DNA of 64,000 nt from Flavobacterium sp. (GTDB taxonomy: Bacteria > Bacteroidota > Bacteroidia > Flavobacteriales > Flavobacteriaceae): assembly GCF_017744675.1 (NCBI RefSeq), contig NZ_JAGIAV010000005.1, positions 239,992 to 303,991 on the forward strand, given 5' to 3'. Position 1 is the stretch's first letter; each line of letters begins with the position of its first letter. Positions 34,733-44,200 of the stretch are shown here, one piece after another. Both the position numbers and the translations under genes were made by a program. The notes under the pieces were generated by a model. The model worked only from the letters and a program-made list of their open reading frames with translations, had not been told where the DNA came from and ran no database searches.

Positions 34733-34740
34733 CAAAGATA
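34733..34740 (-). promoter_or_regulatory. -7 promoter box of the tRNA-Pro transcript
   Basis: TATCTTTG on the minus strand lies 33 nt upstream of the degenerate tRNA copy. No -33 TTG is seen at the expected place. Confidence 0.45.
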
Positions 34741-34843
34741 TAAATAAATTTGGTTTATAAAAGGAAAAAATGAAAATAAATAAAACTTATTTTGACATAG
34801 TTATTTAGGATTTATTTTCGTCCGTATTTTTTATAATAAAGTT

Positions 34844-34851
34844 TACATTTG
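34844..34851 (+). promoter_or_regulatory. -7 promoter box of trxB
   Basis: TACATTTG (TAnnTTTG) lies 21 nt before the ATG at 34873. The in-frame TTG at 34849 is part of this box and therefore cannot be the real start. Confidence 0.6.
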
Positions 34852-34872
34852 CAACTCAAAAAAACTATTACT

Positions 34873-35820
34873 ATGTCAAATACAATCGAAAAAATTAAAT
34901 GCCTTATTATAGGTTCTGGTCCTGCGGGGTATACTGCAGCTATTTATGCGGCTAGAGCTAACATGAATCCAGTGTTATATCAAGGAATGCAGCCTGGTGG
35001 TCAATTGACTACTACTAATGAGGTTGAAAACTTTCCAGGTTATGTTGATGGAGTAACAGGGCCTGAAATGATGATTCAGCTGCAAGAACAAGCAAAACGT
35101 TTTGGAGCAGACATTCGTGATGGATGGGCAACAAAAGTAGATTTTTCTGGAGATATTCATAAAGTTTGGATTAACGATTCTATCGAATTGCACTGTGAAA
35201 CTGTAATTATTTCTACAGGTGCTTCGGCTAAATATTTAGGATTGCCATCAGAACAGCACTATTTAAATATGGGTGGTGGAGTTTCTGCTTGTGCAGTTTG
35301 CGACGGATTCTTTTACAGAAACCAAGATGTTGTGATTGTTGGAGCAGGAGATTCTGCTTGCGAAGAAGCGCATTACTTATCTAAGCTTTGTAAAAAAGTA
35401 ACAATGTTGGTAAGAAGCGAGAAATTTAGAGCTTCTAAAATTATGGAAGAGCGTGTTCGTAAAACAGAAAACATCGAAATCTTAATGAACCACGATACTA
35501 TTGAAGTAGAAGGAGATGGAAATGTAGTTCATGCGATTAAAGCATTAAACAAAACTACAGGAGAAACTATTGTGATTCCTGCAACTGGTTTCTTCGTAGC
35601 AATTGGTCACAAACCAAATACAGATATCTTTAAAGATTACATTACATTAGACGAAACAGGTTACATTGTAAATACTCCAGGAACATCTAATACAAACGTT
35701 CCAGGTGTATTCGTTGCAGGAGATGCTGCAGATCATGTATACCGTCAAGCAATTACTGCTGCAGGTACAGGATGTATGGCAGCGTTGGATGCGGAAAGAT
35801 ATTTAGCTTCTAAAGAGTAA
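34873..35820 (+). CDS. trxB: Thioredoxin-disulfide reductase
   Basis: NADPH- and FAD-dependent reductase of thioredoxin, 315 residues from the ATG at 34873 (MSNTIEKIKCLIIGSG). FAD binding: IIGSGPAGYTAAIYAAR. Redox-active motif: SACAVCDGF (Cys140 and Cys143). NADPH binding: IVGAGDSACEEAHYL. C-terminal FAD motif: GVFVAGDAAD followed by RQAITAAGTGCMAAL. It is a single-gene unit with its own promoter and terminator. Confidence 0.97.
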   Translation: MSNTIEKIKCLIIGSGPAGYTAAIYAARANMNPVLYQGMQPGGQLTTTNEVENFPGYVDGVTGPEMMIQLQEQAKRFGADIRDGWATKVDFSGDIHKVWINDSIELHCETVIISTGASAKYLGLPSEQHYLNMGGGVSACAVCDGFFYRNQDVVIVGAGDSACEEAHYLSKLCKKVTMLVRSEKFRASKIMEERVRKTENIEILMNHDTIEVEGDGNVVHAIKALNKTTGETIVIPATGFFVAIGHKPNTDIFKDYITLDETGYIVNTPGTSNTNVPGVFVAGDAADHVYRQAITAAGTGCMAALDAERYLASKE

Positions 35821-35863
35821 TTTTTAGTTTACAATCTCAGTCACAGTTTACATACTATAAAAT

Positions 35864-35896
35864 AAAAGTCCCAATCGTTATGATTGGGACTTTTTC
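35864..35896 (+). terminator. Terminator between trxB and the convergent GIN-domain gene
   Basis: AAAAGTCCCAATC pairs with GATTGGGACTTTT around a GTTAT loop, with T and A runs on the two sides, so it could serve both convergent genes. It is followed at 35915-35940 by the tandem words AAAGTTTTC / AAAGTTTTC / AAAGTTT. Confidence 0.88.
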
Positions 35897-35938
35897 ATTA
35901 TATCTTAAACCCTAAAAAGTTTTCAAAGTTTTCAAAGT

Positions 35939-36799
35939 TTACAATGTCGTTGCTTTTGGTTTTGGTGCACCTGGCTTTTTTATCAGTTTTGCTTCTTCGC
36001 TAAAGCGTGTAAGTTCTATTTTTGGATCGCCAAGCAATGAAATTTCAGACTTGTCTCCAGCTGCAATTGCTATAGTGTTTTCTGCTAAAATGCTTGCAAC
36101 AGAAGAGCCTTCAGCAGTCACATTTGCCTCTTTCAATGTAAATTTTGTACCAGTAAAAACAGAATTATTGTCTAGCCTAATAGTTGCTTTTTCCGCAATA
36201 CCTTCGATGGCAGCAGTTGCTTTTTGGTACAAATCACATTTGAATTTTATGGCAGAAACCAAAGTTTTAACAATCGCATATTTACTTAACTGTAAATTAC
36301 CATCTTCAGCTTTTAAGTTAAGTTCTGTTCTGGTTTTATCATCAGCAATTAGAGAGAATTTTTTTGAATTTACGTTTAAGTATAATTTAGAAAAATCAAG
36401 ACAATTCATGGTAATGTCGTCTAACTGCAATTCTTGAATAGCATAAACAATAGCTTCATTTTTGGTGATTACTTTATTCAGCGTTTTAGTGTAAGTAACC
36501 TTAACAGATAATTTCTTGAAAATAGTAGACTCTTTATTAGTATATAATCTAAGTGTTTTTTCTCTTAAATCCATTCCTACAATGTCGTGCAGGTTATCGT
36601 CGGCTTCAATTTTAATTTCGTTTTTTTCTCCCTGTTCCAAATAAACTTCCAAGTTATCATCGACTTCAAGAGCATCAAAACTTCCAACTTCTTTTACTGA
36701 CGTAGTTACAATTTTAGAGCCTTTAATTTTTTCTCTTTTTTGTGCAAAAGTGAAAGTGGTAACAAATAATAATAAGAGCAGCGCTGTACTTTTTTTCAT
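35939..36799 (-). CDS. Exported GIN-domain (DUF2807) protein
   Basis: About 286 residues from MKKSTALLLLLFVTTFTFAQ, a clear signal peptide. An ATG 13 codons upstream (36838) is rejected because the -7 box lies between the two starts. The body is one DUF2807 domain of beta repeats: IVTTSVKEVGSFDALEVDDN, VYLEQGEKNEIKIEADDNL, KVTYTKTLNKVITKNEAIV. It ends in a basic PGAPKPKATTL tail. The fold is an all-beta helix/putative adhesin of unknown ligand. It lies 84 bp from a second GIN gene but has its own promoter. Confidence 0.85.
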   Translation of the reverse strand: MKKSTALLLLLFVTTFTFAQKREKIKGSKIVTTSVKEVGSFDALEVDDNLEVYLEQGEKNEIKIEADDNLHDIVGMDLREKTLRLYTNKESTIFKKLSVKVTYTKTLNKVITKNEAIVYAIQELQLDDITMNCLDFSKLYLNVNSKKFSLIADDKTRTELNLKAEDGNLQLSKYAIVKTLVSAIKFKCDLYQKATAAIEGIAEKATIRLDNNSVFTGTKFTLKEANVTAEGSSVASILAENTIAIAAGDKSEISLLGDPKIELTRFSEEAKLIKKPGAPKPKATTL

Positions 36800-36820
36800 T
36801 AATTCTAGATTTGATTTTGA

Positions 36821-36828
36821 CAAATATA
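36821..36828 (-). promoter_or_regulatory. -7 promoter box of the GIN-domain gene
   Basis: TATATTTG on the minus strand lies 21 nt before the ATG at 36799, and inside the longer reading frame, which supports the shorter start. Confidence 0.55.
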
Positions 36829-36882
36829 AAAAAATCATCCACTTTGGGTGAATGATTTCGTTTATATTTAACAGTTGTCTGT

Positions 36883-37617
36883 TTAGCTTTTGTTCACGTT
36901 TCCTCCAGAAGATGCAGATTTTTCTATTTTCTTAGGATCACCACTATAGTTTATATTTCCTCCGCTAGAAGCATCTGCTTTTAGACTTAAAATTGGATAT
37001 ACAGAAACTGTTCCTCCGCTAGAAGCATCTGCTCGAACATCATTTGCTTTTAATTCCTCGGCATCAATACTTCCGCCGCTTGAAACAGAAGCGCTAAGGT
37101 TTAATGCTTTTCCTTCAATGCCTATCGAACCACCGCTTCCAGCATCTGCCGAAATCCTGTCAGATTCAATTTTCAGATCCATCGATGCAGCACTAGAAAC
37201 TCCCAAAGTAATATCTTCGCCTAAGAAAAGTCCTTTAGTTTCAACTGTTGATGCGCTCGAAGCTTCTATTTTATGAATAGCTGGTAATTTTACTGTAACC
37301 GTTTTGGATGTAATGTTACGGAAAGAACTGTATTTGCATTCAATAATAAGCGTCCCGTTTTCTACTTTGGTAACAATTTCTTTTTGAAGATTATCATCGG
37401 CTTCAACTGTAATTTCTGTTTTATCAGACTGTTCGATTACCAAATCTATCGCATTGCTTACAGAGATATTTTTAAATTCTCCGCTAACGGTTCTTTTTTC
37501 TGTGGTCACATTACCGCTTCCTTCAATTGTATTCAAGTTGAAATTGCATGAAGCAAACAATAAAGCAGTAATTGTTATGATTATAAATTTCGTAATATGG
37601 ATGATTATTTTTATCAT
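36883..37617 (-). CDS. GIN-domain (DUF2807) lipoprotein
   Basis: A 244-residue lipoprotein. The lipobox LLFASC puts the lipidated Cys at 24. It is a single DUF2807 domain: TVSGEFKNISVSNAIDLVIE, ITVEADDNLQKEIVTKVE, then regular strands rich in Ser/Gly (DAGSGGSIGIEG, DASSGGTVSVYP, DASSGGNINYSG) that read as rungs of a beta-solenoid. The ASSGG rungs recur five times, each about 20 residues apart. It lies 4 bp after the PspC gene in one operon. Confidence 0.88.
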   Translation of the reverse strand: MIKIIIHITKFIIITITALLFASCNFNLNTIEGSGNVTTEKRTVSGEFKNISVSNAIDLVIEQSDKTEITVEADDNLQKEIVTKVENGTLIIECKYSSFRNITSKTVTVKLPAIHKIEASSASTVETKGLFLGEDITLGVSSAASMDLKIESDRISADAGSGGSIGIEGKALNLSASVSSGGSIDAEELKANDVRADASSGGTVSVYPILSLKADASSGGNINYSGDPKKIEKSASSGGNVNKS

Positions 37618-37620
37618 GGT

Positions 37621-39372
37621 TTAGTTAATTTTGATTATCACTCCGTTTTTATCAGTAGTTAGTCTTCCTTTTGTTTTTTTTCCGTTCAGAACTTCTTTTC
37701 CGTTAATTTTAACTGAAACTTCTTTTATAGTGTCATTAGCGCTTTCAGAATCATTTTCATAGTTATTGTTGTTTTCATAATCATTCTCATAATCGTTGTC
37801 ATTGTCTTCATCTGCAGGACAATTTAAACATTTTACTTTAGTGCCAATAACTTTGTAATTGTAATCTCCTTTATAATTTAATTCAAAGAAATTATCATCT
37901 GAATTGTAGTAATCTCTCACAGAAGAGTCTGGTTTTACTAATTGTCCTTCTGGAAGATAAAGATAGATATCAACTTCTTGACCTCTAAATTTATTCTTTA
38001 CATCTGTCAGAAAATAATTATCCAAAAGTAAATGATTTCCGTCAACTTGAAACTTATAATTGATCTTTTCTGCACGTTTTTTTGCATTTGTAAAAGAGTT
38101 TCCTCTTGCACTTTTTTCGATCTGCATAAACGGAGTCGATTCGTCTGTATGTAATATGTGTAAACGTACATCATTAGAATAAATCAATTCGTTGTTTGCA
38201 GAATCTTGTACAAATTCAAATTCTCTGTAATGATTCAAGCTTTTTGTATAATAATTATTGTATCTAAACTTAATATACAGCGTATCTGTAGGTTTTATTG
38301 CTAGTACTTTTTTCTCTACTACTTTGTTATCAGATGAAAGTTCGGTTGCTTGTTTGATACCGATACTTGCAAGAATCGCGATCGAAATAATCCAAAGTGC
38401 CAAAAGCGTATATTTTGTAATATTTCCTATTGATTTTAAGTTTGGAGACAACAATTTAAATCCTAAAAGCGTTAAGAAGAAAAACGGAATTCCAACGGCA
38501 AAGAACATTAGCAATCCAAATGACCAAAGCGGATATTCTGTAAAGTTTCCAGCTTCAATAAAATTTTGCCAAGGGAAATCTACGAAAATGTTTGTGCCCA
38601 AAGTAAAAACACCTATTAGCAACATGATTAAGGTTGAAATTCCCGATATAATTAAAATCACTCCTAAAAACTTAGCAAAGATTTTAAAAACCGTCATGAT
38701 AAAGTCTCCAAATGAACTACTTATTCTCCCAGCTCCCGACTTTACTTGGTTTCCCATTTTGTCATAATCAGCATTTTTGAATTTCTCAGAAAGCGAATCT
38801 ATTTCTTCTCGAACTTTTTTTTCGATGTTCGAAATTGTTACAGGTTCTCCTGTCATTTCCAATTTTTCAGAAGTCGTTATCGCTTCAGGAGTTACAATCC
38901 AAAGAACGAAATAAGCTAAAATTCCTGTTCCGAAACCTGCAAAAACAAAGATTAAGAAGATGATTTTAATCCAAACGGCATCAATTCCAAAATAATGTCC
39001 TAAACCTGTCGCTACACCCCCAATCATACCATTTTCCTTGTCACGGTATAATTTTTTGTGTTTTCTGGCATTGTAGTTATTAAAAGACTGATTTGGATTT
39101 TCTTCGTCTTCAATTCTATAATCTTCTGGCTGACCCATTACTGCAATCACCTCGTCAACGTCTTTCAGTCCAACAACATGTTTCTCGCTTTTTTGTTTTT
39201 CTGTTAATAATTCAGAAACTCGCATTTCGATATCTTTAATAATTTCATCCTGACCAGATGAGTTGTTAAGTGATCGTTTTATAGCGTCAAAATAGCGTGA
39301 CAATTTTAAGTATGCATCTTCATCGATGTGAAAAAACATCCCGCCTAAGTTAATATTTACTGTTTTGTTCAT
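37621..39372 (-). CDS. PspC-domain membrane protein
   Basis: A 583-residue protein. An acidic N-terminal region (1-100) with NINLGGMFFHIDEDAYLKL and VIAVMGQPEDYRIEDEENP is followed by the PspC domain (about 104-165: RDKENGMIGGVATGLGHYFGID and two helices). Three more helices lie at about 225-345. A long extracytoplasmic part ends in an Asn/Asp/Tyr repeat (DNDNDYENDYENNNNYEND). In other bacteria PspC senses envelope stress; the PadR gene upstream suggests inducible expression. It lies 4 bp after the PadR gene. Confidence 0.88.
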   Translation of the reverse strand: MNKTVNINLGGMFFHIDEDAYLKLSRYFDAIKRSLNNSSGQDEIIKDIEMRVSELLTEKQKSEKHVVGLKDVDEVIAVMGQPEDYRIEDEENPNQSFNNYNARKHKKLYRDKENGMIGGVATGLGHYFGIDAVWIKIIFLIFVFAGFGTGILAYFVLWIVTPEAITTSEKLEMTGEPVTISNIEKKVREEIDSLSEKFKNADYDKMGNQVKSGAGRISSSFGDFIMTVFKIFAKFLGVILIISGISTLIMLLIGVFTLGTNIFVDFPWQNFIEAGNFTEYPLWSFGLLMFFAVGIPFFFLTLLGFKLLSPNLKSIGNITKYTLLALWIISIAILASIGIKQATELSSDNKVVEKKVLAIKPTDTLYIKFRYNNYYTKSLNHYREFEFVQDSANNELIYSNDVRLHILHTDESTPFMQIEKSARGNSFTNAKKRAEKINYKFQVDGNHLLLDNYFLTDVKNKFRGQEVDIYLYLPEGQLVKPDSSVRDYYNSDDNFFELNYKGDYNYKVIGTKVKCLNCPADEDNDNDYENDYENNNNYENDSESANDTIKEVSVKINGKEVLNGKKTKGRLTTDKNGVIIKIN

Positions 39373-39375
39373 GAC

Positions 39376-39708
39376 TTATTGATTTTGATTGGTGATTAGA
39401 TTTACGGCATCGGACAATTCTGTCCAAGTACCGCTAAGTTCGTTTAAAAAAGTTTGCCCTATTTCGGTTAATCCATAATATTTTCGTGGCGGCCCAGAGG
39501 TCGATTCTTCCCAGCGATAATTTAGTAAACCGTCATTTTTCAATCTAGTTAACAACGGATAAACGGTTCCTTCTACAACTAGTAATTTTGCGTTTTTTAA
39601 AGTGTCTAATATTTCAGATGTATATGCGTCTTTTTCTTTTAGAACCGATAAGATGCAAAACTCAAGAACACCTTTGCGCATCTGTGCTTTTGTGTTTTCA
39701 ATGTTCAT
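39376..39708 (-). CDS. PadR-family transcriptional regulator
   Basis: A 110-residue winged-helix repressor of the short PadR-s2 type: KAQMRKGVLEFCILSVLKEK, EGTVYPLLTRLKNDGLLNY and SGPPRKYYGLTEIGQ. It heads the operon PadR-PspC-GIN and probably autoregulates it, as is common for PadR genes beside PspC genes in Bacteroidota. Its ligand is unknown. Confidence 0.92.
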   Translation of the reverse strand: MNIENTKAQMRKGVLEFCILSVLKEKDAYTSEILDTLKNAKLLVVEGTVYPLLTRLKNDGLLNYRWEESTSGPPRKYYGLTEIGQTFLNELSGTWTELSDAVNLITNQNQ

Positions 39709-39841
39709 AATTTCATTTTGTTTTTTTTTGATTGAACAATTCGTTTTTTGATTGATGATGATTGCTTCGCCAGTTTGCCCTTCTGGCTCGGGTGATTGAT
39801 GATTGATTCGACTACAACTTTTAATTTTTAATTTTTAATTT

Positions 39842-40324
39842 TTAGTTCTTTATAAAAGGAATCGTAAGCGGATATTTATACAATTCTCCGTTTGAAGCTT
39901 TTATCGAAGCATAAATCACTAAAAAGAATTCAACAAATTTTAGAACTCCAAAAAGGACTACAGCTGTGATTCCGACACTTAAAATTCCAATGTTTGCCTG
40001 AATGTTAAAGTTTCTAATTACAAAATCGTCGTCATTAAAAACTGCTTCTATTGGAAGATTCTGCAAAAAGACAGTAACGAAAATCGGAATAGCAATAAGT
40101 GCTAAAATTAAACTGTAAAGCAAAATGCTTAACTGAAAATTCAAAGCCTGTTTTCCGTGATGATCTGCAAATTCAGATTTGTCTTTATAATTCGTCCAAA
40201 TGATTAGCGGAAAAATATAGTTCCCGAACGGAATTATGTATTGGCTCAAAGTACTCAAATGAGTAAAGGCTGCTGTATTCTTTTCTGATGTTTTTTCCAT
40301 GATGAGTGGTGTTGTTGTTTCCAT
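39842..40324 (-). CDS. DUF4870 membrane protein
   Basis: A 160-residue protein with three to four helices. The family signature is visible as AAFTHLSTLSQYIIPFGNYIFPLIIW, then FADHHGKQALNFQLSILLY, and a terminal YPLTIPFIK. The fold resembles Tic20-like hairpins. The role is unknown. It stands 133 bp from the padR operon on the same strand. Confidence 0.85.
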   Translation of the reverse strand: METTTPLIMEKTSEKNTAAFTHLSTLSQYIIPFGNYIFPLIIWTNYKDKSEFADHHGKQALNFQLSILLYSLILALIAIPIFVTVFLQNLPIEAVFNDDDFVIRNFNIQANIGILSVGITAVVLFGVLKFVEFFLVIYASIKASNGELYKYPLTIPFIKN

Positions 40325-40352
40325 GATTAAAAGTATATAGTAATTTCTTATG

Positions 40353-40360
40353 CAAATATA
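40353..40360 (-). promoter_or_regulatory. -7 promoter box of the DUF4870 gene
   Basis: TATATTTG on the minus strand lies 28 nt before the ATG at 40324. The -33 position has no TTG. Confidence 0.45.
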
Positions 40361-40554
40361 TGTCTAAAAAACAGTATCTTGTTTTGCATAGTACCAAATA
40401 TTAACAAAAAATTAACAAATAAACAATAGCAAAATATGGTTTAAATTGCTGAAAATCATTCGAAACTCCATATTTTATTGGGTTCTTTCTGATAAATAAA
40501 GAATTTATTGTGCGTGCATAGTTTTTTTGTATTTTTACATAAAAAACATATCCT

Positions 40555-41007
40555 ATGGCACTTTCGGTTTCAAAACTTAATAAATTCGTCTTATTCAAAT
40601 TGCCTTCTGCATTCATATGTGGAGTACGAGTAAAAGATATAAACGATAGCAGTTGCACTGTTACGGTAAAACACAGATGGATCAATCAGAATCCGTTTAA
40701 CTCTATGTATTTTGCGGTACAAGCTATGGCGGCAGAACTTACAACTGGAGCTTTGGTGATTTCTCAGATTCAGCAAAGCGGTAAAAAAATCTCAATGTTA
40801 GTGGCCAACAACAAAGGAAACTTCACAAAAAAAGCGACAGGAAGAATTACATTTGTCTGCAAAGACGGACATTTAATTGCCGATGCTATTAAAAAAACCA
40901 TAGAAACCGGAGAAGGGCAGACGTTCTGGATGAAATCCATAGGAACAAACGAGGAAGGTGTTCAAGTTTCTGAGATGGATTTTGAATGGAGCATTCGTGT
41001 GAAATAA
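40555..41007 (+). CDS. DUF4442 hotdog-fold protein
   Basis: A 150-residue protein of the DUF4442 family, related to PaaI-type acyl-CoA thioesterases. KLNKFVLFKLPSAFICGVRV, KHRWINQNPFNSMYFAVQAM and AELTTGALVISQIQ are typical. The Asn-Pro-Phe-Asn-Ser stretch and the following helix occupy the place of the thioesterase active site. The substrate is unknown. It is a single gene with a terminator. Confidence 0.85.
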   Translation: MALSVSKLNKFVLFKLPSAFICGVRVKDINDSSCTVTVKHRWINQNPFNSMYFAVQAMAAELTTGALVISQIQQSGKKISMLVANNKGNFTKKATGRITFVCKDGHLIADAIKKTIETGEGQTFWMKSIGTNEEGVQVSEMDFEWSIRVK

Positions 41008-41030
41008 AAAAAGACATTTAAATATAATTT

Positions 41031-41059
41031 AAAGCCTGTTGTAAAAACAGGCTTTTTTT
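41031..41059 (+). terminator. Terminator after the DUF4442 gene
   Basis: AAAGCCTGTT pairs with AACAGGCTTT around GTAAA and is followed by a T run. Confidence 0.9.
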
Positions 41060-41261
41060 ATGCAGATAAAATATTTACTGTAATCAACTATTTGTTATTC
41101 AGTGTTTTTTGCTGAATTGGATTGGCTTTTGTAAAATTTTCTTTCGTAAATTTAGTTGCATTTTATTGGGTTTACACTGTAATAATTTGTTGTTTTCATT
41201 CTGTCTTCATCTGACGGTTTTACTTTTATAGATAGTTAATTCATCAAAAGAATAAGAGTAT

Positions 41262-44200
41262 ATGGACGAAAAAAAACAAATATTTCAAACCGAGACTAAA
41301 AAACGTTGGAGAACATTTCAATGGTCCAGCCGACTTATTTTATTTCTTCTTATTTTAATGGTTCCTATTTTCTTGATTACCCTGAAAAGAGGTTTAAAGC
41401 CAGAGTTGCCACTTTTAGCAAACAAATCAACAGCAGGGAAAACTTTAGAAAATCCAACTATTCCAAAAAAGTTAACGGCTAAAGAATTAAAAAAGTTTAA
41501 AGGATTTGACTATTTTCTAAGGTCAAAATCAAAAGTTGAGAAACTCGCCAATCAACCTCGTGTAACCCAAACAGCTTCTGAGGTTCGAGCTGCTTTTTTG
41601 GTTGACTGGGATCCGCAGAGTTTATTTTCACTTCAAAAAAATGTGGATAAACTCAATATGGTAGTTCCAGAATGGTTTTTTATTGATCCTAAAACCGATT
41701 TGCTAAAAACCGAAATAGACACCGCTGCCCTGAAGGTGTTGAAAAAAGCGAAAGTGAAAATTGTTCCATTAATAAATAACATCAATGAATCATTGGGAGA
41801 AGGCGATTTTGACGGCGATCTAATTCATCGAATTCTTCATGATAAATCAAAAAAAACAAGGCTTATTAATGACATTGTAAAGACTTTAGATAAATACAAA
41901 CTGCAAGGAATTAATATCGATTTTGAAGAGTTTAAAGAAAACAGCGACGAACCTATAATTGCTTTTCAGAAAGAATTATATGAAAAACTGCACCCGCTTG
42001 GATATTTGGTTTCTCAAGATATAATGGCTGGAGATGACGATTTTAATGTCAAAGAATTGGCAAAGTACAATGATTATATGTTTTTAATGGCTTATGATGA
42101 GCATTATGCGAGTAGCGTTCCTGGGGAAGTGAGCAGTCAGAAATGGATTGAAAGAATAGTAGATAAAACGGCAAAAGAAGTTCCGTCAGACAAAATTATT
42201 CTTTGTTTTGCTGGTTATGGATATGATTGGGAAGAAAAACAAGAAGGCGAAACCATTACCTACGATCAGGCAATTGCGATTGCAAAACAATATAATGCCA
42301 CAATAAAATTTGACAATAGCACTTACAATAATTTTTTTAAGTACACAGATAGCAATGGCAAAAAGCATGAAGTTGATTTTGAAGATGCTGCGACCAATTT
42401 TAACACCATCAGATTTAGTGATGAATATGGTTTGGCAGGAACAGCTTTATGGAGATTAGGTAGCGAAGACCAGCGTTTGTGGAATTATTATCATCGAAGT
42501 TTGACCAATGAAAGCATTGCTAAAAAGCCTTTTGATTTTGCAGTAATGAAACGTGTCAATACTCGCATTGAAAGTCCGGCATATATTGGCGATGGCGAAA
42601 TATTAAATGTAATTGCAGATCCTGAACCAGGAAAAATTGATCTTGAAATCGAAAAAGATGAAGATATTATTACAGAACAAAAATATGTAAAACTGCCAAC
42701 TAAATATGTAATCAGCAAGTTTGGTAATGTTCATAAACAAGTTATTCTAACTTTCGACGATGGTCCAGATCCTACCTACACACCACAAATATTAGATATT
42801 TTAAAGAGAGAAAAAGTGCCAGCTGTCTTTTTTGTTATTGGTATTCAGGCCGAAAACAATATTCCTTTATTGCAAAGAATATATAGTGAAGGACACGAAA
42901 TAGGCAATCATACTTTTACGCACCCCAATATTGCTTTGGTAAGTCCAGAAAGAGCTGCTGCAGAAATGGAAACGACAAGACTGTTGATTGAAGCTGTTAC
43001 TGGAAGAAGCACAGTGCTTTTTAGAGCACCTTATAATGCAGATGCTGAGCCAACAACTGAAGCAGAGTTACGACCAATTGCATTAAGTAAAGCGCAGAAT
43101 TATTATACTGTTGGAGAAAGTATAGATCCAAATGATTGGGAAAAAGGTGTTAGTGCCGATTCGATTTACACCAGAACCATAAAAGAATATGAAGCAAATC
43201 CCGATAAGGGAATTATTTTGTTGCACGATGCAGGCGGAAACAGACAAGCTACTGTTGACGCTTTGCCGAGAATTATTAAATATTTTAAAGACAAAAATAT
43301 TCAGTTTACAACAGTTTCACATTTGCTTGGTAAACCAAAAGACCAGATTATGCCTAAAGCCAAAGGTCAGTTTATAAGCGTTGATAATTTGATTTTTGAT
43401 TTTGGGTACTGGTTCGGACATTTTATTTCGGCTACATTTTGGGTTGCCATTTTCCTCGGTTTTTTAAGAATTGCATTAATGGCTATAATGGCTTTTGTAA
43501 AAAGATGGCACGATCATAAACATCCTCCAGTGTATAAAACTAGTGAAGGAAATCCGAAAGTCAGCATTATTGTTCCAGCTTATAATGAAGAAATCAATGC
43601 AGTAAAAACTATTGAAAATTTACTAGGACAAGACTATTCGGATTTTGATATTGTTTTTGTGGATGACGGATCAAAAGACAAAACTTTCGAGATGATTAAA
43701 AATGCTTTTGAGAATAATCCAAAAGTAAAAATACATACCAAACCAAACGGAGGAAAAGCTTCGGCACTGAACTACGGAATCAAACTTACCGAAAACGAAT
43801 ATGTAGTTTGCATTGATGCTGATACGCAACTGAAAAAAGATGCTATTTCGCAATTAATGAAAGGCTTTACCATGCAGTTGAAAGATAATGCAGAAATTGG
43901 AGCAATTGCCGGAAATGTAAAAGTAGGAAACGAAAACACTATGCTTACCAGATGGCAAAGCATAGAATATACTACAGCACAAAATTTTGACCGAAGAGCT
44001 TTTGATTTGATTAATGGTATCACGGTCGTTCCAGGTGCAATTGGTGCCTTTAGAAAAATTGCCATAGAAAAAGCAGGAGGTTTTACTACCGATACACTTG
44101 CCGAAGATTGTGATTTGACGATTCGTATTCTAAGAAATGACTATCATATTATAAATTGCATTGAAGCCGTTGCGGTTACAGAGGCGCCCGAAAGTTTGAA

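Noticed and set aside
34483..34743. An 86-codon reading frame on the plus strand across the tRNA-Pro region
   Set aside because: It is antisense to tRNA-Pro and its degenerate copy, and its protein contains the repeated tRNA-derived segment twice (DNRATLHP). It is not a real gene.
40401..40685. A 94-codon minus-strand frame next to the DUF4442 gene
   Set aside because: It overlaps the start of the well-supported DUF4442 gene in antisense and shows no protein-like conservation.
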